Below the pieces are notes generated by a model. That model saw nothing but the letters and a program-made list of their open reading frames with translations. It did no database searches and had not been told where the DNA came from. A program made the position numbers and the translations under genes. Of a DNA stretch of 64,000 nt, positions 25,531-33,565 are shown piece after piece (within the stretch, counting starts at the first letter, position 1; each line of letters opens with the position of its first letter). Origin of the DNA: Ralstonia pickettii (GTDB lineage: Bacteria > Pseudomonadota > Gammaproteobacteria > Burkholderiales > Burkholderiaceae); contig NZ_JFZG01000011.1 of the NCBI RefSeq assembly GCF_000607165.1, forward strand, positions 62,001-126,000, given 5' to 3'.

Positions 25531-27173
25531 GACGGCGGCAGCAGGCTTTCCAGCGTCTGCAGCGTATCGGCTTCGGCAATGGGTTTGTCGTGGCGCCAGC
25601 GCAGCATGCGCGGAAACCGTACCGCGATGCCGCTCTTGTGGCGCGCGCTGCGTGCAATGCCTTCAAAGCCGAGTTCGAACACCAGGGTGGGCGCTACGCT
25701 GCGCACGGGGCCGAAGCTCTCCACCGTGGTCTTGCGGATGAGCGCGTCGACTTGGCGGATCTCTGCGTCGCTCAGGCCGGAGTACGCCTTTGCAAAGGGC
25801 ACCAGCTTGCGCTCCGGCACGTCGGGCGGTGCATCCCATACGGCGAAGGTGTAGTCGGTATACAGGCTCGCGCGCCGGCCGTGGCCACGCTGCGCATAGA
25901 TGAGGACGGCATCCACCGAGAACGGATCGATCTTCCACTTCCACCACACGCCCACGTCTTTGGTGCGGCCCACGCCGTAGCGCGCATCGCGCCGCTTGAG
26001 CATCAGCCCTTCGACGCCCAGCGCGCGCGAGGCTTCGCGCTGGTGCGCAAGATGCTGCCAGTCGTCGCCTTGAAGCAACGGAGACAGCTCCAGCGCCGGA
26101 TGGATGCATGTGGCAATCACACGTTCGAGTTGCACGCGCCGCTCGCTTTGCGTGCGCTCGCGCAGGTCCTGCCCCCGCCATTCGAGCAGGTCATACGCCA
26201 GCAGCACGGCCGGCGCTTCCCGCAGCACTCGCGCGTTCAGCGTCTTGCGGCCGATGCGTTGCTGAAGCAGCGCAAACGGCTGCACGCGGCCGTCTTGCCA
26301 CACCACGATCTCGCCATCAAGCACGGTGCCGGAAGGCAATACCTCCGCCATGGCGGATAGTTCAGGGAAGCGATCGGTGATGAGTTCCTCGCCGCGCGAC
26401 CACAGCCATGCGCTGTCGGCGCGGCGTACGAGCTGCGCGCGGATGCCATCCCATTTCCATTCGATTTGCCATTCAGTGGGTGGGCCCAGCAGTGTGTCGA
26501 AGGCTTGCGCGTCGGCCTGCAGCGGATGCGCGAGGAAGAACGGATACGGGTGCCCGGTATCGAGTGCGTGGCCATCGACACTGGCATCGGCCAGCAGCGC
26601 GCGATAGCGCTCGGCGGTGGGCGCCTGGCCTATGTCGGTATAGCCCATCAGCCGTTGCGCGACGTGCTTGGGGTCGGTGCCGCCCACTTCGGCCAGCGCG
26701 CGCGTGACCAGCAGTTTTGACACCCCCACGCGAAACGCTCCCGTGATCAGCTTCATCAACGCCAGTCGCGCATGCAGCGGGAGGCCCCGGCACAGTTCCG
26801 CAAGGCGAGGCAGTACCAGCTCGGGGGGCTGACCACGCAATGGCAGCAAACGCGTTTCCATCCACTCGGCCAGGCTGGCGTCGTCTGCATGATCGGCATC
26901 GGGCAGGACGAGCGCGATGGTCTCGGCCAAGTCGCCTACGGCTTGGTAGCACTCGTCAAACAGCCAATCCGGCAAGCCGGACGTGGTCTGCGCAAAGCTG
27001 GCGAGCACGCGCACGGGCACCAACTGGCGGGGCTTGCCGCCGGCCAGGAAGTAGACCGCCCAGGCGGCGTCGGCATCGGGCGCGGTGCGAAGGTAGGCCA
27101 CCAGTGCGGCCAACTTGCCGTTGCTCGATGTGGTGGCGTCGAGCTGCGCGTACAGATCGGCAAAGGCTTTCAT
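25527..27173 (-). CDS. ATP-dependent DNA ligase of the ligase-associated repair operon
   Basis: A 548-residue ligase: an N-terminal DNA-binding helical domain, then nucleotidyltransferase motif [13 protein letters not shown] (the catalytic lysine in KWDGIR). Motif III/IIIa is near VLDGEIVVW, with motif IV near [13 protein letters not shown] and motif V near WWKWKIDPF. The OB-fold domain follows. It seals nicks using ATP, unlike the essential NAD-dependent LigA. It sits between the exonuclease and helicase genes with 4-bp overlaps on both sides. Confidence 0.93.
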   Translation of the reverse strand: MKAFADLYAQLDATTSSNGKLAALVAYLRTAPDADAAWAVYFLAGGKPRQLVPVRVLASFAQTTSGLPDWLFDECYQAVGDLAETIALVLPDADHADDASLAEWMETRLLPLRGQPPELVLPRLAELCRGLPLHARLALMKLITGAFRVGVSKLLVTRALAEVGGTDPKHVAQRLMGYTDIGQAPTAERYRALLADASVDGHALDTGHPYPFFLAHPLQADAQAFDTLLGPPTEWQIEWKWDGIRAQLVRRADSAWLWSRGEELITDRFPELSAMAEVLPSGTVLDGEIVVWQDGRVQPFALLQQRIGRKTLNARVLREAPAVLLAYDLLEWRGQDLRERTQSERRVQLERVIATCIHPALELSPLLQGDDWQHLAHQREASRALGVEGLMLKRRDARYGVGRTKDVGVWWKWKIDPFSVDAVLIYAQRGHGRRASLYTDYTFAVWDAPPDVPERKLVPFAKAYSGLSDAEIRQVDALIRKTTVESFGPVRSVAPTLVFELGFEGIARSARHKSGIAVRFPRMLRWRHDKPIAEADTLQTLESLLPPS

Positions 27174-28216
27174 GGCGCGGGCGTGTCTGCTGGTTCGCCT
27201 GCCTTGGCCGTATCGCCTTCTTCACCCTCGTCGCCGTACTCGGTGGCGAAGGCGCGTGCATCGAGGCCGCGCTCGCACAGCCAGCGCACCATCGGGGCCA
27301 CTTGCCCGTGCGTGACATAGACACGCGTGGCACCCGTGGCATCAATGGCCTGCAGCAAGCCGGGCCAGTCGGCATGATCTGACAGCACGATGCCGCGATC
27401 GACGCCGCGCCGCCGACGCGCCCCGCGAAGCTGCATCCAACCGCTGGCAAAGGCATCGGCATAGTCGCCAAAACGGCGCATCCACGGCGTGCGTTGGGCG
27501 GAGGGCGGCGCCAGCACCAGAGCGCGTCGCAATTCAGCGCGAGGCACGTCTGCCGCCAGTTGCGTGGGTGGTAGCGCCACGCCCGCGTGCCGATAGGCGG
27601 CGTCCAACTGCAGCATGGCGCCGTGCGAAACAATCGGCCCGATGCCGGTATCGAGCCCCGACAGAATGCGCTGGGCCTTGCCGAACGCATAGCAGAACAC
27701 GACGCTCGTGCGACCCGCTTCGGCATTGCCGCGCCACCATGCGTTGAGCTGCGCAAAAATCTCGGTCTGCGGCCGCCAGTGGTAGATCGGCAGTCCGAAT
27801 GTGGATTCGGTGATGAATGTGTTGCAGCGCACCGGCTCGAACGGCGTGCAGGTGCGATCCGCCTCGACCTTGTAGTCGCCAGACACCACCCATACGTCGC
27901 CGTCGTATTCCAGCCGCACCTGCGCGGACCCGAGTACATGCCCCGCCGGATGAAAGCTCAACCGGACGCCGTGATGGACGATGGATTCGCCGTACAGCAG
28001 CGTCTGGAGGGGGATGTCCTCACCCAGGCGCGTACGCAGCACACCCGCACCAGGGGCGGCAGCAAGGTAATGCCGGTGCCCGATGCGGGCGTGGTCACTG
28101 TGGGCGTGGGTGATGACGGCACGGTCAACCGGCCGCCAAGGGTCAATGTAGAAGTCGCCTACTGGGCAGTACAGGCCTTTGGGCGTTGTCACGATCAGTT
28201 CCGCTGCGCTGGTCAT
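27170..28216 (-). CDS. ligase-associated DNA damage response exonuclease (metallo-beta-lactamase fold)
   Basis: A 348-residue protein. The beta-lactamase-fold nuclease motif HAHSDHAR (HxHxDH) is preceded by FYIDPWRPVDRAVIT. Later metal or active-site elements include FHPAGHVLGSAQV, VVSGDYK and VLSDHADWP. This matches the SNM1/Artemis-like exonuclease of the LPD operon. The ATG at 28216 has a GAGAGCGAG-type ribosome site. It is the first gene of the operon. No LexA-type box could be recognised upstream by eye. Confidence 0.9.
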   Translation of the reverse strand: MTSAAELIVTTPKGLYCPVGDFYIDPWRPVDRAVITHAHSDHARIGHRHYLAAAPGAGVLRTRLGEDIPLQTLLYGESIVHHGVRLSFHPAGHVLGSAQVRLEYDGDVWVVSGDYKVEADRTCTPFEPVRCNTFITESTFGLPIYHWRPQTEIFAQLNAWWRGNAEAGRTSVVFCYAFGKAQRILSGLDTGIGPIVSHGAMLQLDAAYRHAGVALPPTQLAADVPRAELRRALVLAPPSAQRTPWMRRFGDYADAFASGWMQLRGARRRRGVDRGIVLSDHADWPGLLQAIDATGATRVYVTHGQVAPMVRWLCERGLDARAFATEYGDEGEEGDTAKAGEPADTPAP

Positions 28217-28241
28217 CACTCGCTCTCATTCGAGACCCTTA

Positions 28242-28610
28242 TCAGGTTTTGGCGACAACATTAACGCAATGGCTGCTTATGCGCAGGCGCGCCACGCATG
28301 TCGGCCGGGCCGCCGGGGCCTGCGCCGGCACTGGTGCCCGAAGGCCCAGTGATGCCCCAGCCCCGCCCGATCCTGGGGAAGGAGACGCGGCCTGCGGCGT
28401 GGAGGGATCAGGCGCGGAGGCCCGCACGGTGTCCGGATATCGCGACAAGGAATGTTTTACGGTCTTCGGTAGGGCCGCTGGAGCGACGTCTGGCGACGCC
28501 GGGCGGGGCTCAGTAGGCTGCGCAAGCGAAAGTCCGTTGCCGCCCGTCGATGCCAGGAAGAACAGCCAACCTGCTGCAGTTCGCTTTGTCACTCGTAATG
28601 CGTGATGCAT
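28242..28610 (-). CDS. possible small Pro/Ala-rich exported protein
   Basis: A 122-residue reading frame from ATG at 28610. A basic N-terminus, a short hydrophobic core (TAAGWLFFLASTGG) and a possible signal-peptidase site (LSLAQ) precede a low-complexity tail rich in Pro, Ala and Ser. There is no family and no clear ribosome site. The upstream extension to 28727 crosses the G-run. It could be a genuine small secreted protein or a chance GC-rich frame. Confidence 0.35.
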   Translation of the reverse strand: MHHALRVTKRTAAGWLFFLASTGGNGLSLAQPTEPRPASPDVAPAALPKTVKHSLSRYPDTVRASAPDPSTPQAASPSPGSGGAGASLGLRAPVPAQAPAARPTCVARLRISSHCVNVVAKT

Positions 28611-28910
28611 GCGTGGCCTCCGTTGCGCTCCCGTGGGCGGAAGCAGCCGGCATGCCAGGGTTCCTCGCCGGGGGGGGGGCGGAGCAGTTGGCTTCCAGGC
28701 AGCGGAGGCGGTTGGCCATTTCTTCAATGGTGGGAAAAAAGCACGATCGGGGGAGGGGCTTGGACCACAGGAAAACCCGCGAGCGTCATTTCTAAATGCT
28801 GCGCGGCAGATTTAGAGGTTGATCTGTATCAGCCAGTGAAGGCCCGCATCGGCTTACCGTGGAGTGCTATCAGAAAGAGCCATTCAATAGGCTGAAAACG
28901 GGGAAACGTC
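28611..28910. other. 300-bp region with no convincing gene; contains a G10 tract
   Basis: No gene is supported here. The stretch holds a run of ten G at 28670-28679 and an A6 run (28735-28740). Base composition falls towards the right, ahead of the paralogue pair. The promoter for the gene at 28911 is expected within it. Confidence 0.4.
28670..28679. repeat. homopolymeric G10 tract
   Basis: Ten consecutive G residues lie upstream of, and on the non-coding strand relative to, the small Pro-rich reading frame. Such runs are prone to slippage and can create phase variation, or may simply reflect sequencing uncertainty. Confidence 0.8.
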
Positions 28911-29363
28911 ATGCATGAACAACAACCAGACGAGGTGGTTGCCGCCGCGCTTTGGGAACTGGAGTCCTCAGTGTCCCGCGCATTGCCTAGAGGAGCGCTC
29001 GTCAATTCGGCTCGTGCCCCTTGCGGTGGCTATGACGTGGCAGCGAAGTGGGCGATGTCGACAGTCCGTGGCAATCGGCAGGAATGCACGGTAGCGGTGC
29101 ATTTCAGCTTGGACGAGGCTAAGGCGTACTGCCGATTGAATCACCCAAGACGGGAAGAGATTTGTCGGCGGGTGAGCGAATGGTTGAGCGTCCAGTTGGA
29201 ATTCCAGGGTGGAGAACAGTGCGCAGACACGGGCTACGACTTGGTACTCACCGCGCCAAACGCCTTCTTTCTCGATGAGAGAGACGCCATTCGCGTGGGG
29301 CGGGAAGACCGGGAACACGATTTTTCGCTCTATCGGGGCGCATCAGTGCCGCCATTGACGTGA
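28911..29363 (+). CDS. hypothetical protein, first of a tandem paralogue pair
   Basis: A 150-residue soluble protein of unknown function. Landmarks are ALWELESSVSRALPRGAL, then GGYDVAAKW with RGNRQECTVAVHFSLDEAKAY, and CADTGYDLVLTAPNAFF near the end. The same order of features occurs in the protein at 29521 (LPRRAV, GGIDAHAWW, RGDKQVNSFSFHLTEL, GFDICALVPGGIF). The two are therefore diverged copies, probably of a mixed alpha/beta domain. No catalytic motif or signal peptide is visible. An immunity or inhibitor-type role is possible but unsupported. Confidence 0.65.
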   Translation: MHEQQPDEVVAAALWELESSVSRALPRGALVNSARAPCGGYDVAAKWAMSTVRGNRQECTVAVHFSLDEAKAYCRLNHPRREEICRRVSEWLSVQLEFQGGEQCADTGYDLVLTAPNAFFLDERDAIRVGREDREHDFSLYRGASVPPLT

Positions 29364-29520
29364 GTGGAAGCTCTGTCCAACGGCTGTTGGGTTGTGCCCT
29401 TTCCTCCGGCTGGCTTTCTAAACACCGGTTCGTTGTGCGCCGTCAATGCATGGGGTTACGCAGAAGCTACCTTCGAATGGCGGCCCATCAATGTGGGCGC
29501 GGGGAAATGCGGGAGGTCTT

Positions 29521-29907
29521 ATGCGCGAGCGGATCAACGAAGCCGAAAGGACTTGTCTACGGGAACTCCAAGATGCGCTGACAGAGACGCTGCCTCGTCG
29601 GGCCGTCTTGCGGCTTGAAGGCGATGAATTAGGCGGAATAGATGCACACGCGTGGTGGATAGTGGAAGGCCCGCGAGGCGACAAGCAGGTCAATTCATTT
29701 TCATTCCACCTGACGGAGTTGATGCTGCAGGTCTACTTTCACCAGTCCGTTGACGCTCGTGCAAGTACGTGCCGACGATTGAAGGATTGGGCGAACTGGG
29801 CGCTCGAGGGCGCAGAAGAGACTGGCGACAACGAGATGGGCTTCGATATCTGCGCGCTTGTACCGGGAGGCATTTTCCGTCCAGCCGTCGATGCACAACG
29901 GCCATGA
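29521..29907 (+). CDS. hypothetical protein, second of a tandem paralogue pair
   Basis: A 128-residue protein from ATG at 29521, with GGGAGGT 6 bp upstream. It is related to the protein at 28911 along its length: LRELQDALTETLPRRAVL, GGIDAHAWWIVEGPRGDKQ, CRRLKDWANWALEG and MGFDICALVPGGIF. The longer reading frame from 29446 adds residues without similarity. A 157-bp spacer separates the pair, so each may have its own expression signal. Function is unknown. Confidence 0.7.
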   Translation: MRERINEAERTCLRELQDALTETLPRRAVLRLEGDELGGIDAHAWWIVEGPRGDKQVNSFSFHLTELMLQVYFHQSVDARASTCRRLKDWANWALEGAEETGDNEMGFDICALVPGGIFRPAVDAQRP

Positions 29908-30262
29908 CGGCTCGATCGCAAGTCAAGACCGGCTTTGCGTCGGTGTTCAGGGTCTACGCGTTTTATGACTACGTTACACAGCGCACTTTGCATGCTTCAA
30001 GACAAGCCCCACTTCAACGGACACGACCCGCAGCATAGTCGGCGCAATTCGCGACGTTGAGAACAGCTAGCGTCGGGGGCAGGTGCCGTGGTGTGGTTTG
30101 TCGCTTGCAAGTGTGGTCCCACTAACGGGAGCATCGTTTGCAAAAGGGGGCGCGGAATCGACGCATGGCGCATTTGTCGTCGCGCTCCCTTTTCGTGGAA
30201 AGCTTTTCGTGGAAAGCGTCGACCCGTATTACGCCGTAGGCGTAACTCGCCAGCAAACGATC
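29908..30262. other. 355-bp non-coding region with a tandem repeat and a hairpin
   Basis: No credible gene is seen. It contains two perfect tandem copies of TTTTCGTGGAAAGC (30190-30217), and a perfect stem TTACGCC-GTA-GGCGTAA (30229-30245) just beyond the end of the FNR-like gene. The stem could assist termination on the minus strand but has no T-run. Confidence 0.55.
30190..30217. repeat. 14-bp perfect tandem duplication
   Basis: TTTTCGTGGAAAGC is repeated twice with no spacer. It lies in non-coding DNA between the paralogue pair and the FNR-like gene. Function is unknown, and replication slippage is the simplest explanation. Confidence 0.85.
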
Positions 30263-30994
30263 TTAGAAAGCACGATTTTTCTGAACACGCGCCTGTGCAA
30301 CCGTCGCCAAGCCCTGTACGTCCAATATCTGAATTTCGCGATGATTGACTCGCAAAATGCCCTCGCGCGCGAGCGAACTGAAAATTCGGCTCACGGTCTC
30401 GAGCTGCATGGCTAGGTGCTCGGCAATCTCTTCCCGACTCATGCGCAGAACAATGTGCCGATCTGAAAAGCCCCGCTCTTTCAGCCGCTCCGAAAGATCG
30501 AGCAAGAACACGGCGACGCGCTCCTCCGAGCGCATGGAACCGAGGCAGAGCATCAGGCGTTGTTTGCGGCCGATGCGCGTGCTGAAGATCTGCGTAACCA
30601 GTTTTTGAATGGCACTTTCTTGCTGTGCTAGCTCGGCAAGGCGCTTCCACGATACGGCGCACACCTCCGAGTCTTCCAATGCGATTGCGGTTGAGGTTCG
30701 GGTATCCGATTCGAATCCGTCCGTGCCGAATATGTCGCCGCTCAGGTAGAAGGCGGCAATCATCTCGCGGCCTTCGGCTGTACCAAGCGTTAGCTTGAAC
30801 GTGCCGTATTTCACCGCGTAGATTTCATCCAAGGGATCGCCACAGCGGAAGATTGACTCGCCTCTCTTTACCCGGATTTTTCGCTGTGCGATGTCTTCTA
30901 CCAGCGCCGCCTCACGGGCGTTCAAACCGCGGGAAAGGCAAAGGTGACCGTTTCGACACGTGGTACAGCCTTGAGTGGGGGCGCTATCGGACAT
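30263..30994 (-). CDS. FNR-type Crp/Fnr transcriptional regulator with intact 4Fe-4S ligands
   Basis: A 243-residue protein. The N-terminal cysteines are spaced C-x2-C-x5-C (residues 10, 13, 19 in GCTTCRNGHLC), and a fourth lies near residue 111 in LEDSEVCAVSW. These match Cys20, 23, 29 and 122 of E. coli FNR, so an oxygen-labile 4Fe-4S cluster is expected. A cyclic-nucleotide-binding-type beta barrel follows. The helix-turn-helix is MSREEIAEHLAMQLETVSRI, with the E..SR recognition residues that read TTGAT half-sites. The ATG at 30994 is taken as start. It probably controls the divergent operon at 31499 through the box at 31387. Confidence 0.88.
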   Translation of the reverse strand: MSDSAPTQGCTTCRNGHLCLSRGLNAREAALVEDIAQRKIRVKRGESIFRCGDPLDEIYAVKYGTFKLTLGTAEGREMIAAFYLSGDIFGTDGFESDTRTSTAIALEDSEVCAVSWKRLAELAQQESAIQKLVTQIFSTRIGRKQRLMLCLGSMRSEERVAVFLLDLSERLKERGFSDRHIVLRMSREEIAEHLAMQLETVSRIFSSLAREGILRVNHREIQILDVQGLATVAQARVQKNRAF

Positions 30995-31498
30995 GGGACA
31001 TTGGGGGGAAGACAAAATAGTGTTATCGGCCGTCGCTCACAGAACTTCATGTTGCCAGGTCAAATATCGGATAAATGCCCTCACGCGTATGGTCATTTGC
31101 TGTTTCGGTGTGGCCGATCATTCGTAGCACCGAAATTCGTTGCACAGGTGTGCCGAGATATCGGGGGAGGGTTGATCCGCGTTAGTGTTTAAGCAGATGC
31201 GGCAGGTACTCGGGCGACTTTCTGTCCGCCATCCCTCGCCCGGCACCGGCTCCTCATCTCGATACCAGCCAAGCCTGCGATCGAGGAAATCATGCCAAGG
31301 CGCATGCTGTCCGACGGCAACCGACGTGCATGGCTACCCCCAGCCTGACACTCATCCAGGCCTAAGAAGCATTTGCCGTGGGGGGGTTGACGAGGGTCAA
31401 CCTCCGGAATTTCACAACGCCAATACTGAAAATGCGAGGTTGTTGCAATGGGCTGGCGGAATGCCAGCCAATCTGCCTTCCTAACGTTGGAGCGTGAA
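30995..31498. other. 504-bp divergent regulatory region
   Basis: No gene is seen. It carries the FNR-like box (31387-31400), its probable -10 element, and a stem GGCTGGC-GGAAT-GCCAGCC (31452-31470) in the 5' leader of the DUF2933 transcript. The stem could affect translation or mRNA stability. The left half has no recognised element besides the expected promoter of the FNR-like gene. Confidence 0.5.
31387..31400 (+). promoter_or_regulatory. FNR-like binding site in a class II promoter position
   Basis: TTGAC-GAGG-GTCAA is a perfect dyad, differing from the FNR consensus TTGAT-N4-ATCAA only at the inner base of each half. A possible -10 element AATACT (31422-31427) is centred about 31 bp downstream, the spacing expected for an FNR site at -41.5. 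It lies between the FNR-type gene and the DUF2933 operon. Confidence 0.65.
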
Positions 31499-31759
31499 AT
31501 GGACCACCGTGAGCACGAGCAGCAAGGCGAGCCGTATGGAACCATTTCCCGGTCCAAGCTGGTGTTGATTGGTTTTCTCTTGGTGATTGCGTACTTTCTG
31601 TGGACCGAACACCGGGCTCATGTCATCCAGTTCTTGCCGTTCCTTCTGCTCGCCTCGTGTCCCCTCATGCACTTGTTCATGCATGGTGGCCATGGACACG
31701 GTCATCACCACGGTAGGCAGCAAGAGCCGGAAGAAGTCGACACCAAAGGAGAGCGGTGA
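31499..31759 (+). CDS. DUF2933 family small membrane protein, His-rich C-terminus
   Basis: An 86-residue protein. One or two membrane helices carry [21 protein letters not shown] and [20 protein letters not shown], then a His-rich tail (GHGHGHHHG). The [10 protein letters not shown] motif and His tail are typical of DUF2933, a family found in heavy-metal islands next to copper ATPases. Metal binding at the membrane is plausible and not shown. It is the first gene of the operon downstream of the FNR-like box, and its stop overlaps the next start. Confidence 0.82.
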   Translation: MDHREHEQQGEPYGTISRSKLVLIGFLLVIAYFLWTEHRAHVIQFLPFLLLASCPLMHLFMHGGHGHGHHHGRQQEPEEVDTKGER

Positions 31760-32418
31760 TGCAACACGATGCCTCTTTCGGTTACGGTCTGTGGTCGCTG
31801 GTGTTCATCAACTCGGCGGTCTTTATCATCTTTGCCTTCAGCTTTACGAAGCCCCAGACCAGCCGCGACTGGCGGTCGTTTGGTGCTTTCTCGGCGTTCA
31901 TCGTGGCGCTGTTCACCGAGATGTACGGCGTACCGTTGACCATCTACCTGCTCTTGCCGTGGCTCACTGCCAAGTTCCCCGGTGTCGATTTCCTCGCGCA
32001 TGACTCGGGACACTTGCTTGAGATGATGTTTGGCTGGCGAGCCAACCCGCATTTCGGGGTGTTCCATATCGTCAGCAACGTCCTGATTTTTGGCGGCTTC
32101 ATCATGCTCGCGTCGGCGTGGCGCGTTCTCTACACCGCGCAGTGCGCCCATCGTCTGGCGATGTCCGGCCTCTATGCCCGTATGCGACACCCTCAGTACG
32201 TTGCGTTTATGTTGATTATGTTTGGCTTCCTGCTCCAGTGGCCGACGATACTTACCGTGCTGATGTTCCCCATCCTGGTGTGGATGTACGTTCGATTGGC
32301 CAAGGAAGAAGAGAAGGAAGCCCTCGCTGAGTTCGGGCGTGAATACGAGGAATACCGAAGCAGAACACCTGCCTTCTTTCCTCATCTTGGCAGCCCACCG
32401 GGCGCCAAGGTTCACTAA
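31759..32418 (+). CDS. isoprenylcysteine carboxyl methyltransferase-like membrane protein
   Basis: A 219-residue integral membrane protein with about six helices. The C-terminal ICMT/PEMT signature is present: [20 protein letters not shown], then a double-Glu segment [27 protein letters not shown]. In the eukaryotic family this binds SAM and a lipid substrate. The bacterial substrate is unknown. Similar genes sit in metal-resistance islands with DUF2933 and DUF5676, suggesting envelope modification under metal stress. Its ATG shares one base with the DUF2933 stop codon. Confidence 0.82.
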   Translation: MQHDASFGYGLWSLVFINSAVFIIFAFSFTKPQTSRDWRSFGAFSAFIVALFTEMYGVPLTIYLLLPWLTAKFPGVDFLAHDSGHLLEMMFGWRANPHFGVFHIVSNVLIFGGFIMLASAWRVLYTAQCAHRLAMSGLYARMRHPQYVAFMLIMFGFLLQWPTILTVLMFPILVWMYVRLAKEEEKEALAEFGREYEEYRSRTPAFFPHLGSPPGAKVH

Positions 32419-32448
32419 CCGCTACTGCATCAACTGCGGGAGGTTGTG

Positions 32449-32718
32449 ATGAAACCAGTCAAAACAGGCGTGACCTTTGCCGTGACGGTCATGCTGTTCT
32501 ATGCCCTGTGCGCGCTCGTTTGGTTCGTACTCCCCGAGCCGTTTATGCGATTCATGAGCCAGTTGTTTCACGGCCTTGATTTCCATCGCCTCCAAGCCGA
32601 GCCAGCGACACTGGGTGGCACCATCTATGCCGACGTCATCCTCGGTATCTGGGCGTTCCTGGCAGCCATGTTCTTTTCGTGGCTATCCGATGCGTTCGGC
32701 TCCAAAAAGGAAGCCTGA
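32449..32718 (+). CDS. DUF5676 family small membrane protein
   Basis: An 89-residue protein with two membrane helices. It contains AVTVMLFYALCALVWFVLPE, then the conserved SQLFHGLDFHRLQ and a second helix ILGIWAFLAAMFFSWL. The LFHGLDF motif marks DUF5676. GGGAGG lies 6 bp ahead of the ATG. It is third in the operon, and its function is unknown beyond co-occurrence with copper resistance genes. Confidence 0.8.
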   Translation: MKPVKTGVTFAVTVMLFYALCALVWFVLPEPFMRFMSQLFHGLDFHRLQAEPATLGGTIYADVILGIWAFLAAMFFSWLSDAFGSKKEA

Positions 32719-32755
32719 CACCTTCGGTTACGGTGTGCGACACGGAACCTCCATC

Positions 32756-33559
32756 ATGCGAGCCAAAGAACGTTCGACAGGCAACGACGCCGATACCAGC
32801 GAACTGACCCACGACCAGTACGAACGGGAGCTCCATGTCCTGCAAATAGAGTTGGTCAAACTTCAGAAGCACTTCCTCTGCTGCAACGACAAGATACTGG
32901 TGGTTTTTGAAGGTAGAGATGCTGCAGGGAAAGACGGCACCATCAAACGTATCGTCGAGCATCTGAGCCCTCGCGAAACGCGCGTTGTCGCCTTGGGTAA
33001 GCCGTCCGACCGCGACCGGGGTTCCTGGTACTTCCAGCGTTATGTGGAGCAACTGCCAACCGCCGGCGAGTTCACGCTGTTCAACCGCAGTTGGTACAAC
33101 CGGGCGGGCGTTGAGCGTGTGATGGGATTCTGTACGGAAGCGGAATACGAGGAGTTCATGGAGTGCGTCTTCGACTTCGAGAAGATGCTAGTCCGCTCGG
33201 GAATCCGGCTCATCAAGTATTACCTCGACATCAGCAAGGCGGAACAAAAGCGGCGACTAGCGTCTCGCCGTAAGGACCCTTTGAAGCAGTGGAAGGTCAG
33301 CCCAATCGATGACCAAGCCGTCTCGCTTTGGGCTGACTACAGCAAGGCACGAAACGAGATGCTCGAACGAACTGGCGAGGTGGTTCCGTGGAGTGTCGTT
33401 CGGGCTGACGACAAGCGCGTTGCTCGCCTGAACGTTATCAAGGATATGCTGCACCGCCTCCACTATGCTGGCAAGGACGACAGCCTGGTCCAGCCCCAGG
33501 CCGATATCGTCTTCCCCTATGAATGGAAGCACCTGCAGAGCGGCTCCATCGCCAAATAG
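32756..33559 (+). CDS. PPK2-family polyphosphate kinase
   Basis: A 267-residue protein with the PPK2 motifs: Walker A VVFEGRDAAGKDGTIKR, then ALGKPSDRDRGSWYFQRY (Walker B region), FNRSWYNRAGVERVMGF and a lid segment with basic residues (KAEQKRRLASRRKDPLKQWK). These enzymes move phosphate between polyphosphate and nucleoside di- or monophosphates. The ATG at 32756 is 37 bp past the DUF5676 stop. The longer in-frame extension to 32576 overlaps that gene and is rejected. Its place in a metal operon suggests polyphosphate turnover linked to metal stress. Confidence 0.88.
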   Translation: MRAKERSTGNDADTSELTHDQYERELHVLQIELVKLQKHFLCCNDKILVVFEGRDAAGKDGTIKRIVEHLSPRETRVVALGKPSDRDRGSWYFQRYVEQLPTAGEFTLFNRSWYNRAGVERVMGFCTEAEYEEFMECVFDFEKMLVRSGIRLIKYYLDISKAEQKRRLASRRKDPLKQWKVSPIDDQAVSLWADYSKARNEMLERTGEVVPWSVVRADDKRVARLNVIKDMLHRLHYAGKDDSLVQPQADIVFPYEWKHLQSGSIAK

Positions 33560-33565
33560 CACGGG

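Noticed and set aside
30083-30415. 110-residue plus-strand frame across the end of the FNR-like gene
   Set aside because: Its second half is antisense to the conserved helix-turn-helix region, and the first half includes a recent 14-bp tandem duplication.
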